From Caryophanales bacterium (GTDB lineage: Bacteria > Bacillota > Bacilli > Paenibacillales > CANHCR01), in the NCBI GenBank assembly GCA_947459205.1, contig CANHCR010000021.1:1-41025 (forward strand): DNA of 41,025 nt, written 5' to 3'. Made by a program: the position numbers and the translations under genes. Under the pieces are notes generated by a model. It was not told the origin of the DNA and searched no databases. It saw nothing but the letters and a program-made list of their open reading frames with translations. Every line of letters begins with the position of its first letter. The first letter of the stretch is position 1. Shown here piece after piece: positions 26,791 through 34,648 of this stretch.

Positions 26791-26822
26791 AAAATGCCGA
26801 CCGAATTGTTGTCGGCATTTTT
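26791..26822 (+). terminator. Terminator after the 25549 gene
   Basis: AAATGCCGAC pairs with GTCGGCATTT over a 9-nt loop, followed by TT. The stem resembles that of the terminator at 28420 after the other CMALxC gene. Confidence 0.85.
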
Positions 26823-26829
26823 GATGGGC

Positions 26830-26856
26830 ACATTTTCAACAAAATGTAGGTATAAT
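26830..26856 (+). promoter_or_regulatory. Palindrome and -10 box before the DIP1984-family gene
   Basis: ACATTTT-CAAC-AAAATGT (26830-26847) is a perfect 7-bp inverted repeat directly before TATAAT at 26851-26856, with no recognisable -35. It covers the -35 position, so it could be an operator. Confidence 0.45.
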
Positions 26857-26890
26857 AACCCCGATGAAAGTTTACGAGGAGTGGGTCGAA

Positions 26891-27349
26891 ATGAAGTTGG
26901 CAGAAGCTTTAGTTTTGAGGTCTGACGGACAGCGAAAAATTGAACAATTGAAACATCGCTTGGAGCAGGTCGTGAAAGTTCAGGAAGATGATACGCCTGG
27001 TGAAGACCCGCATGAACTTTTTCAGGAGTTAGCGCGCACGGTGGATGAGGTATATGTGCTCATTCGCAAAATTAACAAAACGAATGCACAAACTTGGTTC
27101 GATGAGCAGCGCACACTTGCCGATGTGTTGACGGAGCGGGACCGCATTTTGACGAAGCGTCGCGTACTATCTGAAACGTTGCAGCATGCTACGACCAGAT
27201 TGGACCGCTACACTCGAATGGAAGTCAAATATTATCGGACCATTGATGTTGCCGCTTTGCAACGTGAAGTGGACGAGTTATCGAAAACGTACCGCGAGCT
27301 CGATTTGCGCGTGCAAGAAAAAAACTGGACGGTCGAGTTGCTCGACTAG
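26891..27349 (+). CDS. DIP1984-family protein
   Basis: Cytosolic, almost wholly helical protein of 152 residues. The opening MKLAEALVLRSDGQRKIEQL, the central INKTNAQTWFDE segment and the ending YRELDLRVQEKNWTVELLD fit the DIP1984 family, sometimes annotated as septicolysin-like. The molecular function of that family is not established. In-frame ATG at 26864 is rejected because GAGGAG at 26876-26881 stands 9 nt before the ATG at 26891 and family members start MKLAEAL. It lies between the two CMALxC genes, but no shared function can be shown. Confidence 0.85.
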   Translation: MKLAEALVLRSDGQRKIEQLKHRLEQVVKVQEDDTPGEDPHELFQELARTVDEVYVLIRKINKTNAQTWFDEQRTLADVLTERDRILTKRRVLSETLQHATTRLDRYTRMEVKYYRTIDVAALQREVDELSKTYRELDLRVQEKNWTVELLD

Positions 27350-27685
27350 TTCATGACGCGCGACAGTTGGTAGTCGATATTCAAGGCGAGCACAACCCGC
27401 TAACGGGAAGTTGGCAACTTATCAGAGCGGACGCCGGGCCAAGTCCGAAACCACTGACAACGGATGCCCAGAACTGTTACAGAAGTGTGTTGCACGGATG
27501 TACAAGTGTATGTTTTTTAACCTTTATTACCATGTGCTGATTGAATCGTCGACGAGGGTGGGTTCGGGGATTGTCGTGCTCAAATTAATCGTTACTCTGA
27601 ATGTCCTACGATTATTTTGGTTAACTTGCAACTTTATCCTTTTTCAGAACGTTAATAAAATATCAAACAAAAGGAGGTGATACGA
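27350..27685. other. 336-bp intergenic stretch with RNA-like hairpins in its first half
   Basis: No convincing gene. Bases 27396-27447 form three consecutive perfect hairpins: CCCG-CTAA-CGGG, AAGTT-GGC-AACTT and CGGAC/GTCCG. An alternative TCCG/CGGA pairing (27444-27447 with 27461-27464) and a possible GGGC/GCCC pairing (27436-27439 with 27466-27469) are also present. This part is GC-richer than the AT-rich second half leading to the next gene. It may be a leader RNA, an ncRNA or a decayed element; I cannot assign it to a known family. A short open frame crosses it without a ribosome binding site. Confidence 0.45.
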
Positions 27686-28393
27686 ATGGCTGAAATGACT
27701 TTGAAAAGAACGTTGGCACAAGCTTTGCTATTTACTGCGTTGATGTTTGCCATTATAGTCGGCATGAGCGCAAACGCCTCCGACTCAAGTGATGGTAGCA
27801 AAGTGCCTCGTGATGCTATTGGTAATGATATCGTCACTTGTATGGCGTTGCATTGCCGACCAGAGTGGCAACCGAAACCGGATCCGACAAGACCGGAGCC
27901 TGTCAAACCGCTACCAATCGCTCCAGAAGTGGTCAAACCATTACCTGGTCCAAAAGATGATATCGTCACTTGTATGGCGTTGCATTGCCGTCCAGAATGG
28001 CAACCGAAACCGGATCCGACAAGACCGGATCTAACAAGACCGGCACCAGTAAAACCGCTCCCGGTGGCAACTGGAGTGGTACAACCACAACCGGTTAAAC
28101 CAGCGCCAGTGAGACCAGCGCCAGTAAACCCACAACCGGTTAAACCAGCGCCAGTGAGACCAGCGCCGGTGAAACCGCAACCGGTTAAGCCAGCGCCAGT
28201 AAAACCAGCGCCAGTAAAACCAGCGCCGGTAAAACCAGCGCCGGTAAAACCAGCGCCGGTAAAACCAGCGCCGGTAAAACCAGCGCCAGTAAAACCAGCG
28301 CCAGTAAAACCAGCGCCAGTAAACCCGCAGCCGGTTAAGCCGGATCCTGCGAAGTCTCAACCTACAACAAAGAACGTATCAGTTAAAAAATAA
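27686..28393 (+). CDS. Secreted proline-rich repeat protein with duplicated CMALHC block
   Basis: Unrecognised protein of 235 residues. The signal peptide spans about 1-31. An identical 23-residue block containing IVTCMALHCRPEWQPKPD occurs at residues 48-70 and 92-114, and the DNA copies (27827 and 27959) differ at very few bases, so the 132-nt duplication is recent. The rest is proline-rich, ending with nine consecutive VKPAP pentapeptides. Only four cysteines occur, all in the two CMALHC motifs. There is no wall anchor. AAGGAGGTGAT ends 4 nt before the ATG at 27686; a GTG at 27677 lies inside that site and is rejected. It shares motif and design with the 25549 protein. Confidence 0.75.
   Translation: MAEMTLKRTLAQALLFTALMFAIIVGMSANASDSSDGSKVPRDAIGNDIVTCMALHCRPEWQPKPDPTRPEPVKPLPIAPEVVKPLPGPKDDIVTCMALHCRPEWQPKPDPTRPDLTRPAPVKPLPVATGVVQPQPVKPAPVRPAPVNPQPVKPAPVRPAPVKPQPVKPAPVKPAPVKPAPVKPAPVKPAPVKPAPVKPAPVKPAPVKPAPVNPQPVKPDPAKSQPTTKNVSVKK
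28184..28325 (+). repeat. 15-bp tandem repeat, nine VKPAP units
   Basis: Eight near-identical GTAAAACCAGCGCCR units follow one GTTAAGCCAGCGCCA unit. Only the last base of the proline codon alternates between A and G. The array stays in frame and should vary in length by slippage. Confidence 0.88.
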
Positions 28394-28419
28394 ATACCTT
28401 CTTGCAGCGAATTTATATG

Positions 28420-28449
28420 ATGCCGACCTAATAAAGGTTGGCATTTTTT
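28420..28449 (+). terminator. Terminator after the 27686 gene
   Basis: ATGCCGACCT pairs with AGGTTGGCAT over a 5-nt loop, then six T. Confidence 0.88.
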
Positions 28450-28562
28450 ATCTCTATAATTAGATTGATGATTACAGTCGAATAATAATTGGATTCCTCA
28501 AAATGGCGATTCTTTTTTTTTTTCGTTATTATGTATTTATCACAAATAAGGGGTGCGCTTGC

Positions 28563-29432
28563 TTGGCTTGGTATGAACATAGTTTTGGCGAAGATTATTT
28601 GATTGTCTATAAACATCGCGACATGCAAGGTGCGGCTCTTGAAGTGAGCGGCATGCTCAGCAAGTTGGCGTTACAACCTAGCGCCGAGGTGCTCGATCTG
28701 TGCTGTGGCATGGGGCGGCATGCGTTGACGATTGCGGAGCATGGATTCGCTGTCACTGGCTTGGATTTGTCAGACGTGTTGTTGCAGCAAGCGCTTGCAT
28801 TTGACGTAGCGCAAAATGTACGCTGGCTGAACGGAGACATGCGCGAGTTGCCATTTGCGGATCGTTCGTTTGATGCTGTCGTCAACTTCTTCACTTCATT
28901 CGGTTACTTTTCTGACGATGCACAAAACAAGCAGGTGTTGCTTGAAATCGAGCGGGTGCTGCGAGACGAAGGTGCATTTCTCATCGACTTCCTCAATCCG
29001 CATTACGTTCAGCGCAACTTGGTGCCATTTTCCGAACGTACGGAAGGGGAACTGGCGATTCGTGAGTACCGCACGATCGAAGACGGGTTCGTCAAAAAGA
29101 ACATCGTGCTTGCCGATGCGCGTGGTGAGCGCCGGTACGAAGAATGTGTGCGTCTATATGAGGCTGCTGATTTTCGGCGACTGCTCAGTGATACCTCATT
29201 AACGATAGAGGCGATTTATGGTGATAGTACGGGTGTGCCGTACGAGCCGCAAGCGTCAAAGCGAATGATACTAGTGGGTCAAAAACGGGCAAGCATGCCC
29301 GTTTGTCGGCCAACCACTGACAGAAATGAAAGTGACAACGTGCCAAATGATTTCATTTCTGTCGACCAAGGGCCAAACTGTAATGATAAAACGGGCAAGG
29401 GGGTAGCGGACAACAATGGATGCATTCACTGA
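28563..29432 (+). CDS. Class I SAM-dependent methyltransferase (TTG start)
   Basis: Predicted small-molecule methyltransferase of 289 residues, about 243 of them family core. The SAM-binding motif I VLDLCCGMGRHA is at residues 43-54, the acidic strand-2 motif VTGLDLS follows, then NGDMRELPF and the VVNFFTSFGYF motif. The opening MAWYEHSFGEDYLIVY and an internal TAAGGGG ribosome binding site nine nt upstream place the start at the TTG at 28563 rather than the ATG at 28503. The last 46 residues, after VGQKR, are unlike the family and come from a 106-bp segment flanked by 12-bp direct repeats. Removing it would end the protein four residues later at TAG 29404. The substrate is unknown. Confidence 0.85.
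   Translation: MAWYEHSFGEDYLIVYKHRDMQGAALEVSGMLSKLALQPSAEVLDLCCGMGRHALTIAEHGFAVTGLDLSDVLLQQALAFDVAQNVRWLNGDMRELPFADRSFDAVVNFFTSFGYFSDDAQNKQVLLEIERVLRDEGAFLIDFLNPHYVQRNLVPFSERTEGELAIREYRTIEDGFVKKNIVLADARGERRYEECVRLYEAADFRRLLSDTSLTIEAIYGDSTGVPYEPQASKRMILVGQKRASMPVCRPTTDRNESDNVPNDFISVDQGPNCNDKTGKGVADNNGCIH
29282..29399 (+). repeat. 106-bp segment between 12-bp direct repeats, with inner inverted repeat
   Basis: AAAACGGGCAAG occurs at 29282-29293 and 29388-29399. Between them lie GACAGAAATGAAA (29319-29331) and its exact 13-bp reverse complement (29351-29363), flanked by GGCC on both sides. A second hairpin, ACGGGC/GCCCGT, overlaps the first repeat. The shape suggests a small non-autonomous insertion or a duplication with a hairpin core. 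Confidence 0.7.
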
Positions 29433-30399
29433 ACGAGAACAAGGCGTCATCCAAGTGCGAGCGCCTTTGCCGTTCCCGCTACGCTGGATCAACGGTTACT
29501 TGATCCCGGATAACAAAGGGTGGTTGCTCATCGACCCCGGACTTCATACGGCGGAGGCGGAGCAACACTGGCAAGCGGTGTTCGCCGAACTTTCAATCAG
29601 ACCGCAGGATGTACATTCGATTGTATTGACGCATCATCACCCAGACCACTATGGATTGGCCGGCTGGATGCAACAAATGACGAGTGCGCCGGTCTTGATG
29701 GCCGAAAAAGGGTATGCACAAACGCAGCGCATGTGGGGTGCGGGGCATCGTGAGAATGCAGGTGCCATGCTCGATTTCTACAGCGGACATGGCTTGCCGG
29801 CATCTTTGGAAGCGGACATGAGCGGACATTTGCTCGGATTTGTCGAGTTGGTTTCGCCGCAACCTGAAGTGCGGTATATACAACCGGGTGAATCGCTTGA
29901 GCTAGGCGGAGAGACCTATCAAATACTGGAAGCGAGCGGGCATGCGTACGGACATCTGCTGTTTTATCGAGCGGCGAGCGGCGTCATCTTTTGCGGAGAC
30001 CATGTCATGCCGCACATTTCGCCGAACGTCTCATACTTGCCAGGCGTCGATGAAAATCCGCTTGATTCTTTTTTGAAGAGTCTGGAGCAACTGCAATCGC
30101 TGTCAGTCCGTGTCGCATATCCGGGCCATCGCGATCCATTTATCAATTGGTCGGAACGAATTGGCCAGTTGCTGCACCACCATCAGCAGCGTTTGCAATG
30201 GTTCGAAGAGCGGTTGCTTGAACCGATGTCAGCGTACGAAAGTTGCCGCGCCTTATTCGGTGACCGATTGTCGATTCACCAATTGCGATTCGCCTTATCG
30301 GAGACGTTGGCGCATTTGATTTTTCTCGAAAAAAGTCGCAAAATAAAGAGGTGTGGTGAAACATACATTCAGTATCAGCGACAGGGGGAGACACCATGA
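29416..30399 (+). CDS. MBL-fold metallo-hydrolase
   Basis: Metallo-beta-lactamase-fold hydrolase of 327 residues. The zinc motif HHHPDHYG has H73, H75, D77 and H78. Further metal ligands are H177 in SGHAYGH, D in CGDHVM and H in YPGHRDP. The C-terminal helical part (from about residue 235) resembles that of the glyoxalase II-like or MBL-fold hydrolases acting on thioesters or lactones. The substrate is not known. AAGGGGG 12 nt upstream serves as ribosome binding site and lies just beyond the direct repeat. It overlaps the extended methyltransferase frame by 17 nt and the next gene by 4 nt. Confidence 0.87.
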   Translation: MDAFTEREQGVIQVRAPLPFPLRWINGYLIPDNKGWLLIDPGLHTAEAEQHWQAVFAELSIRPQDVHSIVLTHHHPDHYGLAGWMQQMTSAPVLMAEKGYAQTQRMWGAGHRENAGAMLDFYSGHGLPASLEADMSGHLLGFVELVSPQPEVRYIQPGESLELGGETYQILEASGHAYGHLLFYRAASGVIFCGDHVMPHISPNVSYLPGVDENPLDSFLKSLEQLQSLSVRVAYPGHRDPFINWSERIGQLLHHHQQRLQWFEERLLEPMSAYESCRALFGDRLSIHQLRFALSETLAHLIFLEKSRKIKRCGETYIQYQRQGETP

Positions 30400-31166
30400 C
30401 CGTTTCAACCATTAGTGGATTTGAAGATGTACGTGAGCAACTATTGCAACACCCGATTTACAAGCATTTGAACACCGCCGACCGTGTGCGCGTGTTGATG
30501 AAACACCATTCGTTTGCCGTCTGGGATTTTATGAGTTTGCTGAAAAAATTACAGCAACAGGTGACTTGTGTGACGGTGCCGTGGATTCCCGTTCAGCACG
30601 CCGATTATGCACGTTTCATCAATGAGATTGTGCTCGGCGAAGAGACTGACGAGGATGTGGACGGCGGCTATATCAGTCATTTCGAATTGTACTTGCGCGC
30701 GATGGACGAGGTCGGCGCTGACACAGAACTCATTCGTTCGTTTGTCGCCAAATTGATCGAGGGCATCGACCCTAATGTGGCATTGCAAAGCGATGCGCGG
30801 ATTCCGCAGTCGGTTCACCAATTCGTCAGCAACACGTTAGAACTGGCGCTGAACGGCGCGCCGCATGAAGTGGCTTCGGCGTTTTTCTTCGGGCGTGAAG
30901 ATTTGATTCCTGATATGTTCCAATTGTTAGTCGACGAAGTCGAGGCAAGTGGCTTGCCGGCAGACGGTTTGAAGTACTACTTGCGTCGCCACATCGAGTT
31001 GGACGGTGACGAGCATGGACCTCTGGCGGAACGATTGCTAATGTCTCTGTGTGAAGGGGACCCACACAAACTCGAGCAGGCACAAGCCGTCGCACGTAAA
31101 TCGCTACAGGCGCGCATCGCTCTATGGGACGGTGTGCTGGCGGAAATCACTGCAAAAGGATTATAA
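30396..31166 (+). CDS. DUF3050 family protein
   Basis: Cytosolic, largely helical protein of 256 residues. The segments [28 protein letters not shown] and [18 protein letters not shown] carry the conserved histidines of DUF3050, which is thought to have a heme-oxygenase-like fold. The conserved His/Glu pattern (H in [19 protein letters not shown]) suggests a metal or diiron site, as known for other members of that fold (inference). No reaction is established. Its ATG overlaps the MBL-hydrolase stop (ATGA), so the two are translationally coupled. A modest terminator follows. Confidence 0.82.
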   Translation: MTVSTISGFEDVREQLLQHPIYKHLNTADRVRVLMKHHSFAVWDFMSLLKKLQQQVTCVTVPWIPVQHADYARFINEIVLGEETDEDVDGGYISHFELYLRAMDEVGADTELIRSFVAKLIEGIDPNVALQSDARIPQSVHQFVSNTLELALNGAPHEVASAFFFGREDLIPDMFQLLVDEVEASGLPADGLKYYLRRHIELDGDEHGPLAERLLMSLCEGDPHKLEQAQAVARKSLQARIALWDGVLAEITAKGL

Positions 31167-31174
31167 CGTTTACT

Positions 31175-31213
31175 TACCTCGTGTTCGGTCAGGTGCCGGA
31201 TGCGAGGTATTTT
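31175..31213 (+). terminator. Modest terminator after the DUF3050 gene
   Basis: TACCTCG pairs with CGAGGTA, with inner CGG/CCG pairs, followed by only four T. May be leaky. Confidence 0.45.
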
Positions 31214-31270
31214 GCAAATCGTCTACATTGGCATATTATGAGTCTCGCCGTCATAAATATAGAGATAATG

Positions 31271-31279
31271 TGTTATACT
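31271..31279 (+). promoter_or_regulatory. Extended -10 promoter for rph
   Basis: TGTTATACT fits the TGnTATAAT extended -10 with one mismatch. The -35 is poor. It would start transcription about 40 bp before rph. Confidence 0.45.
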
Positions 31280-31330
31280 GTTTGCAGCAAGATTGCGAGT
31301 CAGATTGATGAAAAGGAAGAGGATTCGATA

Positions 31331-32089
31331 ATGAGAAGTGACGGTAGAACTGCCGATCAACTGCGTGACATCCGCATCACGACGAACGTGAACATCCATG
31401 CTGAAGGGTCGGCGTTGATTGAAGTTGGGAATACGAAAGTCATCTGTACGGCAACGGTTGAGGAGAAGGTGCCGGTCTTCATGCGTGGCCAAGGTCGCGG
31501 TTGGGTGAATGCCGAATATTCGATGTTGCCGCGGGCGACGCATGAGCGGAATCAGCGCGAGGCGGCGAAAGGCAAACAGAGCGGGCGAACGATGGAGATT
31601 CAACGACTGATTGCGCGTTCGCTGCGTTCGGTAGTCGATTTGAAAGTGCTCGGTGAGCGAATGATTACGATTGATTGCGACGTTATTCAAGCAGACGGCG
31701 GTACACGTACAGCGGCAATTACTGGCGGTTTTGTCGCGTTGGCGCTTGCGATTGAAGGTCTTATGAAAAAACAAGTGCTCACGACGATGCCGATTACCGA
31801 CTTTCTCGCTTCCATTAGTATTGGCATGATTGGAGGCGTTGCGCTACTCGATTTAAATTACAAAGAGGATTCGAATGCGATTGTCGATATGAATGTCGTG
31901 ATGACCGGTCAGGGCGCGTTCGTCGAACTGCAAGGGACTGGCGAGCAGACGCCGTTTACGAAGTTGCAACTGCAACAAATGCTTGATTTGGCGGAAACGG
32001 GCATTCGCCAATGTATCGACCAACAAAAACAAGCGCTCGGAGAGATTGCGCACAAAATTGGAGGTAGCACGCATGCCGGTGCCCTTTAA
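31331..32089 (+). CDS. rph: Ribonuclease PH
   Basis: Phosphorolytic 3'-5' exoribonuclease that trims tRNA precursors and other RNAs. The 252 residues are the standard length. The opening [36 protein letters not shown] and the catalytic region around [16 protein letters not shown] are typical. The open frame continues upstream to 31124, but AGGAAGAGG immediately upstream and the family N-terminus fix the ATG at 31331. The rdgB start lies inside its last codons (17-nt overlap), the conserved rph-rdgB arrangement of Bacilli. Confidence 0.96.
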   Translation: MRSDGRTADQLRDIRITTNVNIHAEGSALIEVGNTKVICTATVEEKVPVFMRGQGRGWVNAEYSMLPRATHERNQREAAKGKQSGRTMEIQRLIARSLRSVVDLKVLGERMITIDCDVIQADGGTRTAAITGGFVALALAIEGLMKKQVLTTMPITDFLASISIGMIGGVALLDLNYKEDSNAIVDMNVVMTGQGAFVELQGTGEQTPFTKLQLQQMLDLAETGIRQCIDQQKQALGEIAHKIGGSTHAGAL

Positions 32090-32711
32090 AACATTATTGA
32101 TTGCTACAAAAAACAAAGGGAAGCTGAACGAGTTCGCTTCCCTTTTTGCTGCGTTTGGCGTGGACGTGCTGTCGCTCCATGATCGGCCTGAACTGGGCGA
32201 TGTGGAGGAGGCGGGGACGACGTTTGCTGAAAATGCGTTGCTGAAGGCACGTACGATTGCGGAGCGGACGAGCCTGCCAGTACTCGCCGATGACTCAGGG
32301 CTTTGTGTGACGGCGCTCGGCGATGCACCTGGCGTTTATTCGGCGCGCTATGCGGGCGAGCATGGCAATGATGCCAAAAATAACGAAAAATTACTGAGCG
32401 AATTGCGGCGTGTCGTCGACGGTCCGTTGGCGCGCGCACAGGATGGTGCGGAATATTTGAGCGAGGCACGGTTTGTTTGTGCGCTGGCGCTTTATTTGCC
32501 TGAGACGGGCGAAGCGATTCAGGTGGAGGGTGTCTGTCACGGCGTAATATTGGCGGAACTGCGCGGCACCGGCGGATTCGGTTATGATCCGCTATTTTAC
32601 TTGCCGACTCTGCAAAAAACGATGGCCGAATTGACGGTAGCCGAAAAAAATGAGCTGAGTCATCGCAGTCAGGCGTTACGTACGCTCCGTCAAACGAAAC
32701 TGACTTTATAG
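32073..32711 (+). CDS. rdgB: dITP/XTP pyrophosphatase (RdgB/Ham1)
   Basis: House-cleaning nucleotide pyrophosphatase that hydrolyses ITP, dITP and XTP to the monophosphate, keeping them out of DNA and RNA. The 212 residues include the N-terminal [14 protein letters not shown], the active-site [20 protein letters not shown] near residues 70-90 and the C-terminal GGFGYDPLF and SHRSQA motifs. Start ATG 32073 has GGAGG eight nt upstream and overlaps rph by 17 nt. Its 3' end overlaps the convergent asnB by 22 nt, so no intergenic terminator is possible. Confidence 0.95.
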   Translation: MPVPFKTLLIATKNKGKLNEFASLFAAFGVDVLSLHDRPELGDVEEAGTTFAENALLKARTIAERTSLPVLADDSGLCVTALGDAPGVYSARYAGEHGNDAKNNEKLLSELRRVVDGPLARAQDGAEYLSEARFVCALALYLPETGEAIQVEGVCHGVILAELRGTGGFGYDPLFYLPTLQKTMAELTVAEKNELSHRSQALRTLRQTKLTL

Positions 32712-34543
32712 TCGCGCAACCAGGTGTTCATTTGCAACAGATATGCTAAAAATTGCGGGCCACTCATCAATTGTCCGAACCAGGGTGAATGGCTCGAAAC
32801 GTCCTCGGATGCTGCGAATTGGCGCACGACCGCCGTGTCAATCCACGGTAGTATCGGTGCATTGCGATCGGCGAGCATTTCAAGCGTTGCTTGTTTTACT
32901 AGCGTGGTGTAAAGCGGATGGTGAGTTTTCGGATAGGGGCTCTTTTTGCGCCATAGCACATCATCGGGTAACACGCCTTTCAATGCTGCCCGGAGCAAAC
33001 CCTTTTCGCGTCCGCCATGTTGTTTGAGGCTCCACGGGATGTTGAATACATACTCGACCAATTCGTGGTCGCAAAAGGGGACACGTACTTCAAGGCCACA
33101 CGCCATGCTCATGCGATCTTTGCGCTCGAGTAAAACGGGCATGAAGCGTGTAATATTCAAATAAGTAAGGGCGCGCATGCGAGTGTCTTCCGCTGAGTCA
33201 TTTGATCCGTGCGGATGTGGAACGGGAACCTCTGCCAACGCCTCGCTATAGCGCCTTGCAACATAGGCTTTCAGTTGCAGTCGCTCACGAGCCTCGGTTG
33301 ACAAAATCCGTTCACGAAAATCTACGGCTGGCGCCCATGGGAACGTTGACAGTTCAGCGATGCTCGTTCGAAACCATGGGTAACCACCAAATATTTCATC
33401 GGCCGCTTCACCCGAAATCGCGACTGTCGCGATTTTTTTAATTTCTCTACAAAACAGCATCAACGATGCATCGATATCGGCCATCCCTGGCAAGTCGCGC
33501 GCATGGACGGCATCGCTTAATGCCTCGAATAAACGCTCATTCGATAGTTCGATCATGTGGTGCTCCGTGTTCAAAAAATCGCGCATTTTGGCGATGTAAG
33601 CGGCGTCGCTGTCCGGTTGAAATGCGTGGGCACTAAAAAATCGCGCCTGCTCCTCATAGTCGACCGAGCAGGTTCGCAGTCGTTCCTCGATTGAACCCGC
33701 TTTACTCGCAGCTGCAAGCGCCGTCAAGGCACTGGAGTCGAGTCCGCCTGATAAAAACATACATAAAGGTACATCCGCAATCAGTTGCTTTCGTGCCGCT
33801 GCTTGTAACAACGCGCCGACGTGGGCGATCGTCGTCGCCTCATCATCTGTGTGCTCGGAATATTGCAAGTCCCAGTAACTTCCTTCGCGGACGCCTTGCC
33901 GTGAGAACTCCAGCCATCTCCCAGGGCGCAACTCTTTAATTTGTCGAAAAATCCCATGTCCAGGCGTGCGCGCAGGACCTAATCCCCAGATTTCTGCCAT
34001 CCCATCAGCGCTCACTTCTGCTTTAATCGCAGGGTGCAAGAGCAACGCTTTCAATTCCGAGGCGAACACGAGGCCATCCGTCAACTCTGCATAAAACAAC
34101 GGCTTAACTCCTAAACGATCGCGCGCAATCCAGGCTTTTTGCTCGCCGTCATCCCAATAGGCGAAGGCAAAAATGCCGTTCAGTTTTGGCAGTGCTTGCT
34201 TGCCCCATTCGATACAAGCGTGAAGCAATACTTCGGTGTCGCAATTCGTCTGAAACCGGTGTCCGAGATTTTCTAACTCGCGACGCAATTCACCCGCGTT
34301 GTACAACTCACCGTTATACGTAATCACATACGTGCGCTCGCCCTGGCGGAACACCATCGGTTGCGCACCGTTCGCTGGGTCGATGACACTCAAGCGACGA
34401 TGTCCGAAGGCGCAACGTGGCGATAACCACACCCCTGATCCGTCTGGACCTCGTGCAGTTAAGGCATCGCTCATTTGCTCAATAATCAAGGCCTTTTCAA
34501 GCATATTTTGTTGCCAATCTAACCAACCTGTAATTCCGCACAT
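32690..34543 (-). CDS. asnB: Asparagine synthetase (glutamine-hydrolysing)
   Basis: Makes asparagine from aspartate, glutamine and ATP, or amidates a related carboxylate in some paralogues. The 617 residues begin MCGITGWLD, with Cys2 as glutaminase nucleophile. The synthetase domain has the PP-loop SGGLDSSAL near residue 257 and the downstream ISGEAADEIFGGYPWF, RKDRMSMACGLEVRVPF and WRKKSPYPKT motifs. Upstream in-frame codons to 34576 are rejected because GGAGG stands before the Met-Cys start. It is divergent from the CarH-like regulator and shares a 194-bp control region containing tandem operator-like repeats. Confidence 0.93.
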   Translation of the reverse strand: MCGITGWLDWQQNMLEKALIIEQMSDALTARGPDGSGVWLSPRCAFGHRRLSVIDPANGAQPMVFRQGERTYVITYNGELYNAGELRRELENLGHRFQTNCDTEVLLHACIEWGKQALPKLNGIFAFAYWDDGEQKAWIARDRLGVKPLFYAELTDGLVFASELKALLLHPAIKAEVSADGMAEIWGLGPARTPGHGIFRQIKELRPGRWLEFSRQGVREGSYWDLQYSEHTDDEATTIAHVGALLQAAARKQLIADVPLCMFLSGGLDSSALTALAAASKAGSIEERLRTCSVDYEEQARFFSAHAFQPDSDAAYIAKMRDFLNTEHHMIELSNERLFEALSDAVHARDLPGMADIDASLMLFCREIKKIATVAISGEAADEIFGGYPWFRTSIAELSTFPWAPAVDFRERILSTEARERLQLKAYVARRYSEALAEVPVPHPHGSNDSAEDTRMRALTYLNITRFMPVLLERKDRMSMACGLEVRVPFCDHELVEYVFNIPWSLKQHGGREKGLLRAALKGVLPDDVLWRKKSPYPKTHHPLYTTLVKQATLEMLADRNAPILPWIDTAVVRQFAASEDVSSHSPWFGQLMSGPQFLAYLLQMNTWLRDYKVSFV

Positions 34544-34648
34544 GATAGGTGGCCTCCGATCAAATTCAAGTCGCAATCATTTCACTATATGCACGTGCGG
34601 ACGATTAATCGCATCTAAAAAATATTTTTTGAAGTACCGAAATAAATC

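Noticed and set aside
27396-27469. Named riboswitch or group II intron fragment
   Set aside because: Hairpins are real, but no family-specific core (for example intron domain V, cobalamin box) could be recognised.
27411-27680. 89-codon open frame in the intergenic gap
   Set aside because: TTG start inside a hairpin, no ribosome binding site, composition changes midway from GC-rich to AT-rich.
28184-28325. CRISPR-like repeat array
   Set aside because: Units are contiguous without spacers, keep the reading frame and have no cas genes nearby.
28031-28360. Minus-strand frame of repeated Trp-Arg-Trp-Phe-Tyr residues
   Set aside because: Antisense shadow of the 15-bp VKPAP array with no initiation signal.
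28503-28562. ATG at 28503 as methyltransferase start
   Set aside because: It adds a hydrophobic, low-complexity stretch with no ribosome binding site; TTG 28563 fits the family N-terminus.
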